A DNA stretch of 64,000 nt from Turbatrix aceti (lineage: Eukaryota > Nematoda > Chromadorea > Rhabditida > Panagrolaimidae): positions 1,302,001-1,366,000 of the forward strand of contig OZ017769.1 of the NCBI GenBank assembly GCA_963969345.1, in the 5' to 3' direction. The stretch's first letter is position 1, and the number at the start of each line of letters is the position of its first letter. The notes under the pieces are model-generated. The model made no database searches. It was not told the DNA's origin and saw only the letters and a program-made list of their open reading frames with translations. This document shows positions 1 to 11,840 of the stretch, one piece after another. The position numbers were made by a program, and so were the translations under genes.

Positions 1-3000
1 GGCTAGTCCGATTTTGTACGCATCAAGGTAGATATCGTCCATCGTCGACCAGTGGGCCTCGCCTGCGGCTTCCGAGAGCGCAATCATGGTCATGCCGTAG
101 CCGACGCAGGTTTGGGGCAGGATTAACTGAAAAAAAAATGTCCGTGAACATAAATTTTTTTTTACAAAAATGCAAACAAACGGGTTTTTTATAACAAAAA
201 AAATTTTCTACATTTTTTCAGATTTTTGTGAAAAAAAATTTTCAACTTTGTTCGCGAACAAAAAATTCCTGTTCGTCCTTGTTCGTGTATATAAAATAAC
301 TGTTCGCAACCAAAAAAAAGTAATATTCTATTTTTTACTTTTTTTTTCAAAAAAAATTTTTCAACTTTGTTCGCGAACAAAAAAATTTCTATTTGTCCCT
401 GTTCGTATATAAAAAATGTTCGCGACCAAAAAACCCTGTTCTTCAACCCCTCTCAAAACTCACCGTAATCAACGTAACAACCGGAGACCTCATCCTGACG
501 GACAACTGGAATGGCACGAAGAACAAGAAAAACAGCAACGAAGTGCACGCAGTAGCGACGTTTGCATGCGAGAAGATAGTCGTCAGAAACAGGCACTGAG
601 CCAGGCAGGCGACCGCGAAACAGATGAGGAAGACCACCAGCAGACTGATATCCACGCTGGGCAGAATGTTGCCGTACTTGAGGAGGCAGGAGATGAGCGC
701 GATGGAGACCATGTTGAAGGCAAAGTTCTGCGTTGCCCACGCGACCCAGTGGATCATGTCGCCCATGCCCATGATGCGCATCATTTCCTTGAGACGCATT
801 TCTTTTTCCCAGACAATGTTTTTGACGAGCAGCGCTGACGGTATCATCCACGACAGAATCAGGAAGAGGGAAAGAAAGGTGGTGACGTTGAAGCTAAACA
901 TAAAATCGGTAAAAAAATTCGAATTTGTGGGCGGAGCTTCCGTAAACATTTTTAAAACGGTAATTTAGCGCGTATAAAATTAAATTTTACATAAAGTTTT
1001 ATATCTAATTTTTTGAGTAGCCAATTGCTAATTTTTTTCACGATTAAATATCGTAAAAAAAAATTTCTGGTCATTTCTATCGTTAAATTTTTTAACGATT
1101 TTTTATCGTAATTTTTTGGTAAAACAAAATTTGAACAATTTTTCAGTCTCATTGATTATAAATACATTTCGACTGTAAAAATTTTTTTTACGACTTTTTG
1201 TACCTTAATTTTTGATTTTCTACCGTAGAAAAATATTATTAAAACAACCGTAATTCTTTTCGTCACTTTCAGATGTTTTTAGACAGCGCCGATTACCAAG
1301 CCCCGCCCCCCCCCAACTCACATATCCATCTGAACGCAGGGATAAGGCTCTTGCTGTGCAATGAGTCCACTTGGAATACTCTTATTCGTATACATCTCGA
1401 TGATGGCATGCTCGATCGCCTCCTGTAGATACGAGAATCCATACGTCAGGTATTTGAGGTCACCGAAGGGGTCATCGCGGGAGATGTAGTGCCCTGGGTG
1501 ATCCATCACCCGGGACGTGCCATCGACGAGTGAGTGCAGATGCCGGATTTTGTACTCCGTGTAATCCGCGATCGTGTCCATATCCGTGACGTTATCCGGA
1601 AACACGATGCCACTCCAGTAGAGATCGTAGTTGCTGAGGCACATGGCTGTCTTCTCGAGAGTCGACTCATTGGCGACGAAGACAAATCGATCGAATCTGA
1701 AGCACTCGCTGGTCTCGAGAAATCTCTCGGCGAGGACTTTGGCCTGGACGAGGAGCGCCTCAGGGTCGGAGGAGTTCTTGAAGAGGTGCTCCAGCGCCCA
1801 GTGGTAGGTCCCGTTGCCCGCGCTGCTCGGGATCAGCTCTGCAAGGATATCCGCTGCTTTTCCGAGGTCGCTGTCCGCAATGGCATCTTGCAAACTGTCA
1901 GCGATGAGGGTAAAGTCCTCAACGAGGTCGCGGAAGTACTTGGCCTTGCGCAGAGGGGCAGAAAGTCGGTCGACCAAGTCCCTGGTCACCGGAGAGTCGG
2001 GAGTAACGAGGACGTAGCCGTTGAGAACGACCTTGATGCCCGCGATCGGGCCGTTTGTCAGGATGCCCAGAGCGCTGCAGGAGTTGGTTGCCTGAAACGG
2101 ACTGACAGCGTTAATTAGGGCACAAAAATGTATGGGAGTGAAAAGGGTGATAAAACTATTTTAGCATTGTTTCAAAACAATGAGGCCAACTTTTTGTAAA
2201 ATATAATTTTTTTGAAACAAAAAACAGCTGCCTTAAAACAAATCTATCAATAATGATAAAAACAAACGTTTACGTTTACGATACAAAATTCATCTGGTGT
2301 TATAACAAAAAATCGTTATTAAAATATTATTTCATGTGCGCTGCATAACATTCATTATCGGCTAAAATGTTACTTTTAAGGTGCTCTATTCTGTGAATAA
2401 CACCGAAAAGTACGAAAAATGTTACGCTATGTCTGATGAATAACATCGCTTCGTCACTAAAATTTTACGTTTGATGGCGCTGTTTTTGGTGGATAACAAA
2501 AATGGTTGCTAAACTATTACGTCATGTGCAATGGATAACACTTGATTTTCACTATTTTGTTACGTTTCTGCTGCGGTCCTATTACGATATTATGAAGGTT
2601 TTACGACACTAAACTAGTTATTTTTCGCATTTTTCAACTAAAAAAAAATTCGTTGAAAATCGTTAAAAAAAGTTCCGTGATTTCATTCAGTAACCGAATA
2701 GATAGCTCTAAAAACACGGGTCTACCTTTCGGGCTCCCAATCACCCTCTCCTCCCCAAAAAAACCCACCGATTCCCTAACAGGAACATCCTCACACATGA
2801 CAACGCCGTGTTCGTCATGTGACTGTCCGGGTGTTAGCTTCATGACAAATTCCTGGACCTTTGCCTGCAATTCAGCCAGCAGCTCACCACCAGCCGATTT
2901 CGCCGACGATTCCCCCTTCGAATGAATGATGGAATCCATGAAGCTGCCGCAAAATACGGCATTTAGGAGTTCTTTTTGGTCACCGAAAAAAGGTCCAAAA

Positions 3001-4943
3001 TCGAAGGGAGGCAGTTTGAAAATGATGGTTTGCAGCGCAGCGATGCCATCTTCGTCCTTGATGCCGCCCCGGGCGAGGAAGTACCTCGTGAGCTTCGGCA
3101 TCAGCGCTCCCGGCCTCATGCCCTGCTCCGACATGAGCAAGAGGGGTGCAATGTCGGCAGTCGTGATCGAGCAGAGATCGACTTCTTCCGTCTCGTTTCC
3201 CGGACTCGTGAAACTCTCGCGACGAAGAGTTTCGTTGCAGAACAGTTCAATGGGCCTTCCGAAGAGCAAATCGAGTGCCGATGCGTTATTGTCGCCCCGC
3301 TGCCAGGCTTCGAGTTCTCGGCCCGCATTGATGAAAAACAGAGGCGTGATTGAGATGTTGTCAAACTTTTCAGCCCTTTTAGGATCCAGTCCGGCGTAGT
3401 CTGTCAGCTTGGAAATCATGTCTTTTCGGTCGTCGAAGAGGACCGAGAAGGGAAGGATCAGTCGGTCGTCGTGCGACATTACGTGTCGGTGGTCCAGCGA
3501 GGCTATGGAGTGGATGAGGTGGCCAATCTGGTCAAAAACATCCCTCCAGCCGACGGGATTTTCACCGATTGTCACGAACACGTCCACGAGCCATCGGGTA
3601 AATTTTATCAGTCTGGAAAAATAACAACGATCAAAACACATATTTTTGTGGGCTGGAGACAACTTACATAGATTCACGGGTTGAAGGCTTATTTACAAAG
3701 TAGGTGTCACTGTCATCAGTTGAATCAGATCCGCAGTTGTTTGACAGGGTGCAGAGGAGGGAGTGGGAAAAGGGAAGAAGACCCGCCGAGGGGAACGGCT
3801 TCGAGTTGTAGTGGCCTAAACATCAAAGATCTTACACTTTTCATAATTAAAAATCCCCTGTTACGCATTTTTTTCAATAAAAAAAGTGGTTTCAAATTTT
3901 ATAAAAATCATCAAAAAGGAAATATGATAATGAAAAGCAAAAAAAAAACTTGCTAAACAAAAAGCAAATATTTGGGCATATATCAAACTTGTAAATTTTT
4001 GAAAAAAAAGTACGGATTCCGGGTTTTCGTACGCACTGAAGTTGACTCAAATTCTATTTAAAAAAAATCATATTTGATGGGTGCGCTGACTTTGCTGACC
4101 GCCTTTATAGAAAGCGCGAAACTAACTGGGAAATTGCCCATCATCTCACCCATCACCAGAAAGGACGGTTGTCGATCAAGCGACCTCTTTGGATGTTACG
4201 CAGATCTCCCAACATACTTCGCACCTACATACTACTGAGAATATTGTCTGTAAACAAAGTATGCTAGCCCTAATTCAAACACAAAATAATTTGAAAAAAT
4301 GTATAAATATTCTGTCCAAAAAGGTCGCTTGATCGAAAACCGTCCTTTCTGGTGATGGGTGCGATGATGGGTGCCGCGCCTGATCGCTAGGCATTTTCCC
4401 AGTTAGTTTCGCGCTTTCTATGAAGGCAGTAAATAAAGTCAGCGCATCCATCAAATATGATTTTTTCTTTTGAGTTTTTGAGTAAATTTGAGTAAACTTT
4501 AGCGCGTACGAAAACCCGGAATCCATCCTTTTTTTTAATTTACAAATATGATATATGTCACTAAACCTTCAATTTGCCCCACAAAAATTACTTAGTGATA
4601 TGGTGAATCGCCCTATGGGGTAACGCGTGTATGGGAAACCGCCCGTATGGGAAAAGGCCTGATATGGTGAACGTTCCTTATACCATTCTTTTTATACCAA
4701 ATTCCCATTTCCTATGAAAAAAAACTTACAAGTCGACGAAAGAACATCAAAATTCCTTGTTCGAATGATAACAAGTAACGCAAAAAGAGATATAGGTATC
4801 GTAATTTCGAGTATAATCCACAACTGAAAACCAAAAAAATCTTATTACTTTTTCTTCAACAAAAAACAACAAACTTTTTGACGACTTTTGATGATGTATC
4901 CCTTCCACAGAAGCAACCAATACTGTCGCCATACCGATATCAT
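1..4943 (-). CDS. ABCA-family ABC transporter, N-terminal part (gene runs off the left edge)
   Basis: Seven minus-strand exons join in phase: 4943-4875, 4823-4730, 3815-3668, 3612-2745, 2091-1322, 893-464 and 126-<1, giving 835 residues from a good ATG. ABCA proteins are full-length transporters that move lipids across membranes. Residues 1-23 give the typical N-terminus (VWRQYWLLLWKGY). Residues 24-45 form TM1, and a 51-base intron separates the two. A large extracellular loop follows (about 55-650) with the conserved PSAGLLPF and CTLSNNC segments and WRDVF. Next come the membrane helices with the EKEMRLKEMMRIMGM signature of the ABCA membrane domain (about 680-695). The nucleotide-binding domains lie beyond the window. 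The 4823/3815 intron contains a fold-back element, and the 2745/2091 intron a degenerate tandem repeat. The donor at 2745 (AGG/GTGATT) is the least certain junction; it was chosen for phase. The family call is firm; orthology to ced-7 or a particular abt gene is not established. Confidence 0.88.
2330..2585. repeat. Degenerate tandem repeat in an ABCA intron
   Basis: About five diverged copies of a unit of roughly 45-55 bases lie head to tail in the intron between 2091 and 2745. Each copy has a GGATAACA/GAATAACA-like core followed by an AT-rich stretch and then TGTTACG or TTTTACG. The copies are too diverged for a precise consensus by eye. Confidence 0.5.
3978..4558. repeat. Fold-back (MITE-like) element in an ABCA intron
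   Basis: Two inverted arms, about 3978-4195 and 4313-4558, match well over their whole length. Both contain GGATTCCGGGTTTTCGTACG, then AATCATATTTGATGG, GAAAGCGCGAAACTAACTGG and CCAGAAAGGACGGTT, in opposite orientation. The outer ends read CATATATC and GATATATG. The arms differ by small indels and substitutions, so the copy is old. No target-site duplication was recognised and no coding capacity is visible; the small open frame across the right arm is only repeat sequence. Confidence 0.75.
4599..4680. repeat. Five-unit 16-18 bp tandem repeat (TATGGG...)
   Basis: Five consecutive units each start with TATGG: TATGGTGAATCGCCC, TATGGGGTAACGCGTG, TATGGGAAACCGCCCG, TATGGGAAAAGGCCTGA and TATGGTGAACGTTCC. 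The unit is GC-richer than the surrounding intron. It lies just beside the ABCA exon 2 donor at 4730. Confidence 0.55.
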
Positions 4944-6100
4944 GACGTCAATGGGGGTGTGTTGGATGCATAAGATTAATCTGAAAAAAATTAGAATTTT
5001 AGGGTTGTTGTCGTTTTTGACCCCCGTTTGTGTATTAACAATAATTTTTTTAGGGAGCGCCCCAAGCGTCACAATGAGGGTGACGCGTCCACGTAGACTC
5101 CTCCGTACACGCAGGTGAGCAGATGAAAGGTGATGCAAGATCAACGACGACAAAAAAAGGAGTGAAGAAGTGAAAGTCAAAAGACAATAACAAAGACGGA
5201 AAAATCAAGACAGGTAAAAACGAGGGATTTAAAGGAAGAAGTTATCCCTCATTTTCGATTTACGCTGGTCAACAAAACATTGATTTTTGTTTGCGCAAAA
5301 CAGGTAAACAGATGTGTAGGGTGGGTTGAGAGGGTTGCGTTCCCTCGTAAAAATTACAGACAACAAAACAAACTTTTTGACCCTTTAATGACTTTTGAAG
5401 TGTTCTGAGGTATGCTAAAGTGTCATTACCTGGCTACTTGGACACGCAAGCTATCTTTTTTTTTTAAGAAAAAAAAAGTTGTAAAAACCCAGAGTAAAAC
5501 ATTTTCAGATCAGATGGATCGTTTTTGTCTTCTTGATACCCGACAGCGTCAAAAACCACAAAAAATCAAAAAAAAATTCAAAAAAAAGTTCCCAGCAATC
5601 AATAAAAGTCGTTACCACGTATCAAACTTTTGTCACCGTTTCCGTCTTACGTCCACGTCCCCGTCAACAATGCATGCATCTTTCTATCATATCACCAGAG
5701 AACAGGTAAACAGCTATCAACAAAAAAAATGCAACTTGTAGCAACCCCCAACCTCCTCCCCCTGTCCTGACTGAGTGTTTTACTATTCCCTGTGAGAATG
5801 AGTGAGTCAACAATCAACAATGTCTTCCTTCCGGTGTTACAGGTGATAACGACACCTGATCAATAACCACACTGTCCCTAGGCATGAACAACCAAAGTAG
5901 TAAAAACAGCAAGATAAGTTCTTTTTTTTACCCAAAAAACTAGAATCCCGAATTTTTTGTGCTCCGGAATCCTTCAGACCCCGGAAGGTCAGGCAGAAGG
6001 CTACAAACGCAATATCGACAAAAATGCTTTTACCAACATCGTTTTATCACCTGCTTTCCGGGCTACATGCGTACGAAGCGAAAAGGCACACCTAACAATT

Positions 6101-6160
6101 TTAGCATGAGACTGCAGGGGTTGGAGAGGCGCGGCGCCAACCCCTGCAGTCTCAAGCTAA
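6101..6160. repeat. 24-bp stem hairpin with GC-rich loop
   Basis: Two 24-base arms (6101-6124 and 6137-6160) are inverted copies with one mismatch. They contain GAGACTGCAGGGGTTGG and its complement. The loop is the 12-base AGAGGCGCGGCG. It is isolated in AT-rich intergenic DNA. It could be a tiny fold-back element or a transcribed hairpin; nothing in the sequence decides which. Confidence 0.7.
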
Positions 6161-7362
6161 GAACTACACTCCCATATGGATTAGCAAGCACCTACGATAG
6201 CTACAAGTGAAACACCTGATAAGGGGACTACTGTCGACTTCCACGTGTCGAACGCAGGCTGAAACTGCGTATACCTTTTTGGCAACAAAAACCATAAACT
6301 ACAAACTATCGTAAAAATTCTAAATAAAAAAATTACGACAGGATGAAAAAAAAGTTGGAAACGACTAATATGGTGTGTTTTTTTGTTTCTGCATACGGAA
6401 AAACAAAGGAACGGGTGCCTAGCAGCAAAAAATGTTCTCTGAACGTCCAATGCGAACTTCTGAACATTTATCATGGCTGACAACGGGCATAGCAACGCAA
6501 AAAAAACTAAAAATATCTAAGAAAACCAAAAAGGTCACAAGCAACAACTTTTTTTCTTTCCGCGTTGCTGTGAAACCTTGGATTTGGCATTCATCGAGAT
6601 CATAGAACAAATCGTAAACCATAGTCGACAGAGATTTTTTTGATCTCGGATGATTTCAAAAAAACCTCTTAGCATCCATGAAACCCAAAACAAATTGAAA
6701 CACGTGCACTCAATTTATTTTTGATCCATAAAACACCGAGAAAAACCAACTGCCATCTACACCCCGGCAAAAGACTTCGAAGAGTCGCAGAAGAAATACG
6801 ATCCTTTTTTTCAATTGGTGTTTGACTAATTAAAAACAGCAACTGTAGGTGGACCGGCACGAAAAGTCCTAATGACCAGCTGGTCGACCAGGTCGCGACC
6901 GCTCTCCTGCCGACAAAAAAAACTCGGGTCAAATTTTTGCAGAAAATATATTTTTTTGCTTTCATCAAAAAATTTTTGTAACTCGGCTGAATCCAAAAAA
7001 AATGTGTTGTTTCATAACAAAAAAATATTTACGACTTTTTTGGTCAAAACAAAATCCTACAACACCGATTTAGTCAAACGCAAGAAACAAAAAAGTTCAA
7101 AAAATTATCAAAAAAGTGCTCAAAACTTTTTTCTTTCAAACATCCAGCAGTGCGTATTTTCTGGTTTTCACGTCAAAAGTAAAAAAAGAGAATAAAATCG
7201 ATTATAAAAGCGGTTGTCAGACTTTATTACGCGCCACAAGTGCCAAAAACTGCCGTTGGAAGACAACACCACGTGAAATTGGAACTTGTTTTCATTTCCA
7301 TATTTTAAAATTAATCGAAAAAAATTACTCAAAAAAAGGCTTGCAAATTCTGAAATATGCCC

Positions 7363-7432
7363 TGTAAAAAATTTTCCGTCCTGTAAAAAATTTTCATTAC
7401 CTGTAAAAAAGTTTCCATATGCCCTGGAAAAA
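7363..7432. repeat. Short tandem repeat, about 20 bp unit
   Basis: Three to four copies of CCCTGTAAAAAATTTTCC-like units follow each other: CCTGTAAAAAATTTTCCGT, CCTGTAAAAAATTTTCATTA, CCTGTAAAAAAGTTTCCATA and a weaker CCCTGGAAAAAA. Confidence 0.5.
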
Positions 7433-8492
7433 ACTAAACAGTTTATTCATTGTAAATATCAAATAAAAAAAATTTCATTGATAAACTACAACCAAAAAAA
7501 TTTCCAATGGTTTATAAACGGAACCTTTAGGCCCTCAAAAAGCATCGTCATGATTCATGATGAACGACGATCTTTCTCAATTGATAAATGAACCACAAAA
7601 ATTTAACAATATTCTTCCACAAAAAAAACAAAAGAACGTGAACACAAAAAAACATTGAAGAAAGAAAAAAACTAAAATTACGGTAAAAATCCACGTTTGC
7701 AAAAAAATAATGATGATCAAATTCACAAATTTTTGGGTTAAAATAACTGACAAAAAAATTTGTAAATACGTTTTAGACCATTCAGTAAATAAGAATCATA
7801 AAAATTTATAATACCTAAAACAGACAATGCCGTCCAAAAACACATTCCCTAAAATTTTCTAAAAATCGAAAACCCTCCCAAAAAAATCTGAAGTCCCTCA
7901 AATCCTTCCAAACCCCTCACTAAACCCCTCATATCCAAATGTCACCCTCAGAATCCCAAAGAACCAAGAAAACAACCCTGCATCAAGTCAAAAAGCATCA
8001 ACAAGAGTAAAAAAAGATTCACGCACTCCAAAATTTCCCATTTTTCTCGCCTTCCCCCGACAAACCTGATAGATGTAGTTGAAGATGAGTCACGAGTTGT
8101 GCGGTAAATGAAAAATAAAAGTGAATGGCATGGATTGCGTGATGCTAAGCAACGGCGCGAACCGTCAGACCAAATACGGGAAAGAAAAAAAATTTATACG
8201 AGCGCGCATTATCGCGTTGAAAACAGACGCGCGCGCATTTTGGCTTTCAGCACGAAACATTCCGCTCTGTTTTGCCCATGTTTTTGTGAAGCGTCGTTTT
8301 TGACGGTTTCTTGACGTTTTCGAGTATTCTTCTCTTTTTTGTCGTTTGTTTTTCTGTTTTTTGTGTTTGGCGTGATCAGACTCGTGTTTGGAAGCTAAAT
8401 TGCTGGGAATTATATTGCTGTGTCGATTTTCGGGCTTTCCAATTCGGGTGTTTTATATAACTTTTTGTTTTTGTTCGTTTTTTGAATTGTAT

Positions 8493-8501
8493 CTTTTTTA
8501 G
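8493..8501 (+). promoter_or_regulatory. Probable trans-splice or 5'UTR acceptor of RPS15
   Basis: CTTTTTTAG ends at 8501, 22 bases before the RPS15 ATG. In nematodes a lone acceptor this close to a start codon usually receives a spliced leader. A 5'UTR intron is the alternative. Confidence 0.5.
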
Positions 8502-8523
8502 GCTTGGTCAATAAGTAGAAATC

Positions 8524-9039
8524 ATGTCTGACGAACACCAGAAGAGGAAGCGCGCTTTCCGCAAGTACACCTACCGTGGTGTTGACCTCGAGCGTCTTCT
8601 CGACATGGAGCGGTATGTTTTTTTTCTTGATTTTGAGTATATTTTTGCTCCAACTGGTCGTTTTGCCACGTCTGACGTCCCTATTTTCAGCACGCAGTTT
8701 ACCACCCTCCTCCACGCCCGTGCCCGCAGACGTCTGGCCCGTGGCCTCACCCGCAAGCATCGCTCTCTCCTCAAGCGCATCGCCGAGGCCAAGAAGAACT
8801 GCCCCGAGCTCGAGAAGCCTCAGTGCATCAAGACCCATCTCCGTGACATGATCATTCTCCCCGAGATGGTCGGTGGCGTTGTCGGCATCCACAGTGGACG
8901 CGCTTTCAACCAGGTTGAAATTCGCGCCGAGATGATCGGTCACTACCTTGGCGAGTTTGCTATCACCTACAAGCCTGTCAAGCACGGTCGCCCTGGTATC
9001 GGTGCTACCCACAGCTCTCGCTTCATCCCCCTCAAGTAA
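8524..9039 (+). CDS. rps-15: 40S ribosomal protein S15 (uS19)
   Basis: Two exons, 8524-8612 and 8691-9039, encode 145 residues, the usual length of eukaryotic S15. This protein sits in the head of the small ribosomal subunit near the decoding region. The near-invariant N-terminal [17 protein letters not shown], the central [21 protein letters not shown] and the C-terminal [18 protein letters not shown] are all present. Codon use is strongly biased to C-ending codons, as in highly expressed genes. The 78-base intron (GTATGT...TTTTCAG) is a multiple of three and has no stop, so the unspliced message stays open and would give a 171-residue product. The spliced form is clearly the family protein. 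The gene converges on TGS1, with 294 bases between the two stop codons. Confidence 0.97.
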   Translation: MSDEHQKRKRAFRKYTYRGVDLERLLDMERYVFFLDFEYIFAPTGRFATSDVPIFSTQFTTLLHARARRRLARGLTRKHRSLLKRIAEAKKNCPELEKPQCIKTHLRDMIILPEMVGGVVGIHSGRAFNQVEIRAEMIGHYLGEFAITYKPVKHGRPGIGATHSSRFIPLK

Positions 9040-9155
9040 ATTGTGTTCTTCTTGTTAAAGTTTGTTTTTTACACACTTTTCTCTGTTGTTACAATTTTGT
9101 GGTTTTTGTTTGACTGATAAAATTGGTAATGACTTTTTCTACAAAAACAACAATT

Positions 9156-9161
9156 TTTATT
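9156..9161 (-). terminator. Candidate polyadenylation signal of TGS1
   Basis: On the minus strand this is AATAAA, about 175 bases past the TGS1 stop codon. It lies in the 294-base gap between the converging RPS15 and TGS1 genes. No comparable AATAAA was found for RPS15 on the plus strand. Confidence 0.4.
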
Positions 9162-9333
9162 TGTGGAATGGAAAAAAAAAACAAAATTTTGTTGGGCGAA
9201 AAACTTGGATTTGTACGACTCGTCAGCGAAAAAATGGAATATATGAAAACTAGTTTAGTTCCATGATCGATCGTTTTTGGTTTTGTTGAACTGTTCATTG
9301 ATGAGGAAACAATTCAGTACATTTCCAGTTGTT

Positions 9334-11840
9334 TCACAGCCTGACTAGGTTGCCGTAGTACGCGGTGAGCGCCTTCACCTTTGTGCCGAAGATGTTTTGT
9401 TCGAGTTGAACTTTGCGTAGCGATGTTTTTCCGGAGAGTTGCATCAACTGAAAGAAAAAAAAGCCGTTCAAATCGAAGCAAAAAAATCAACGAACCTCTA
9501 CGGTAGACGTATTTCTCGGCAAAAAGTACGCAATATTCTCGGTAAATTCGAGCGCTGTCTCGAATATATCCTTACCATTGGGCGTGCAGTGCGATAGCTC
9601 GAACGTGTCCCGTTTTGCGTATTTCGGACCACCCCACGGAGGCGACAGGAAGATCGCATCGACGCCCAGTCTCCCAGTCGTCGCCGCCTCGTCATCCGAC
9701 GAACGCCTCCTCGAACCAATCATCGACTTGGCAACGTGGAAAAAGTTTCCGCAGAAGAACGTGATCCTGTCTTCGACGCCGTAGACCTTGGCGTTCTGCT
9801 TCGCGCACCGGATTTTGATAGGATCGAGATCGATGGCATAGACGTAGGCGCCCTTGAGTGCAAACTGGATCGCGTTGCCGCCAACACCGGTAAAAGCGTC
9901 CATAACAATGCAGTTCGGATTCGTAACGAGACGCTCGGCAATGTGCTTCGCTATGGATTCGGGAGTCACGGAGAACCAGCCTTCTTCGTCCATCAGAATT
10001 CCGTCTGCGAGTTTGAAGAAAAGAGCATTTCGCTGGTACCAGTACTTTTTGATGGCCTAAAAACACAAAAAAAGAGTGAAAAGAACAATAAAACCACAAT
10101 TTTAGGTAAAAAAAATAGCAAAACGATCGTAAACATTGTTCAGAAGTAACAAAGTGAACGACGGATTACAGTAAGTTTTGTTACGCTACATCATCAAAAG
10201 TAACAATAGTAATGAAAAAAATGTTACTTCTGACATTTTTATGACACCGACTCGAAAATTGTTATTTTTAAAGCTAACGCACTGTTTCGGACTTTTCTTC
10301 TCATTTTGTCAATATAAAACCACCAACCTGAGCAAGACCCTTGACTCTCGTTGCATTCGTAGCAATGAGGTGAGCATCGCGTTCAGGATCGAAGGAAAAA
10401 TCAAAATCCAACAAATTCTCTTCCTTGGGTGCCACAACGAGCATCTGATCGTCGTCATCGGTCGCTGAACGCTCTCCGTCCTCCGAAAACTGGTAGTGAC
10501 GTTTTCGCAGAATTCGGTCGCCTCCTTTGACTTTGAGAACTTTCATGACGTCGTCATTCCTAAAAAAAGATAATTTTTTTATCAGGATTAAAAAACTGTC
10601 ACTCACATGGTAAAATCTGATAATCCTGTTTTGAAATAGTTTTTTGTCAACTGAAAATGAGTATCATGAGAAAAACAATAGCATTTGTGATCAAAAAATA
10701 TAAAGTGCAAAAAAAATCGTGTTAGGAACTCGACGCGTGCGCGCAGGCTTAAAAAATGAAGGTTTGTTTTTGAACGTAATTTAACAATTATTACGGTACT
10801 TTTTATCATTTCAAATGCTTTTTATTTAAAAAAACCCACCAAATGTCGTAAATTTTTCATGTTACGAATACAAGTTGCATCATTTGAGTCATTGACGTCT
10901 CGAAGGACCATTTCTTCGAGGCTGGCGACTTGTATGTACTTTTTCAGCATCTAAAATCAAAATACAACCGTATCTTAGCTCCTCCGGACAGCCTACCTTG
11001 CTGCGAGAATGCACCGGCAGAAGTGGCACATTCGAGCCCTCCGAGTACAGTAGCTGATTTGTAAGCATGGACTGCGCCACACGGTTCTCACCGGCGTCAA
11101 GATGGTCCAGAGCGGAGCGCAGCACTTTGGCGTGCACATTCCAGTAGTCACCGGGAGGGATGAAGGGAAGAACGCGCTCGGCAGCTGGCTTCATGTTCCG
11201 GCGCGGAGGCTTCGATTTCGGCCGGATTTCGAACGACATTGGAAGTCCGGAGGCGAGCAACTGCTGGGCGGATTCAGACAGTTCTTCTTCCGCTGAAATT
11301 AGAGACAAAACGGTTAAAAAAGAGATTTTATAGAAAAAAAAGAACACAATCAAAGATTTACAAAAAAATGATCGTAAACCGTAAACAAAAGTAACAAAAT
11401 TCTCAGAAAGTACCGTAAAAAGTAGCACAATTTCAGTTACGTTCATTCACTCTCAAAAATAACAAAACTTTCTCATTTCAGACAAAAAACGTTACTTTCA
11501 AAGAAATGGATCGTAATTTGTAGCCTAATTCTTCATTTTTGACATTTTTTTGTCCAACAATTTGCAAAAAACCCACAATTATCTCGTTCCGTCGACGACG
11601 GCGTCACGGGAGAGTCGCGGTCAGCCGACGACGCTGGAGTGGCTAATTGTCGGTCGAAAGGACTGAAAACAAATATTCACAAAAAAATGCATGTAAAGGC
11701 GCTCACCTGGTATACGACTTGGTAAAGGCCGTTTCAATCGGGGTATCGCCGTAGACTATCGATGCCCGAACGACGACAACTTCTTCGTCTTCGCTGGCCT
11801 CATCGTCATCCATAAAATCTACGAAATCGTCGTCATACAT
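9334..11840 (-). CDS. tgs-1: Trimethylguanosine synthase (TGS1)
   Basis: Eight minus-strand exons join in phase: 11840-11707, 11662-11577, 11292-10997, 10950-10840, 10650-10607, 10559-10328, 10056-9496 and 9447-9334, giving 525 residues. TGS1 converts the m7G cap of snRNAs and snoRNAs to 2,2,7-trimethylguanosine using S-adenosylmethionine. In nematodes it is also expected to supply the trimethylguanosine cap of spliced leaders. The C-terminal domain (about 300-525) shows the family hallmarks in order: KYWYQRNALF, EGWFSVTPESIAKHIA, the SAM-binding motif MDAFTGVGGNAIQFA (353-367), AIDLDPIKI, and the catalytic SPPWGG (439-444), then YFLPRN and a final KALTAYYGNLV. The N-terminus is acidic (DDDEASEDEE) and poorly conserved. 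The start is the first ATG in frame; earlier non-ATG codons are open but have no support. Confidence 0.93.

Larger units (their letters stand above)
4944..8523. other. Intergenic region between divergent ABCA and RPS15 genes
   Basis: No protein gene could be supported. The stretch is AT-rich with many A and T runs, and presumably holds the 5' regions of both flanking genes. It contains a GC-rich patch near 5055-5115, repeated CAGGTAAACAG/CACCTGAT-type words between 5280 and 6210, a long hairpin at 6101-6160 and a short tandem repeat near 7363-7432. Short open frames here lack the GC-rich codon use of the real genes. Confidence 0.6.

Noticed and set aside
8524..9039. A single 171-residue uninterrupted RPS15 frame
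   Set aside because: The inserted 26 residues are absent from the family and bounded by good splice sites; the 145-residue spliced form matches S15.
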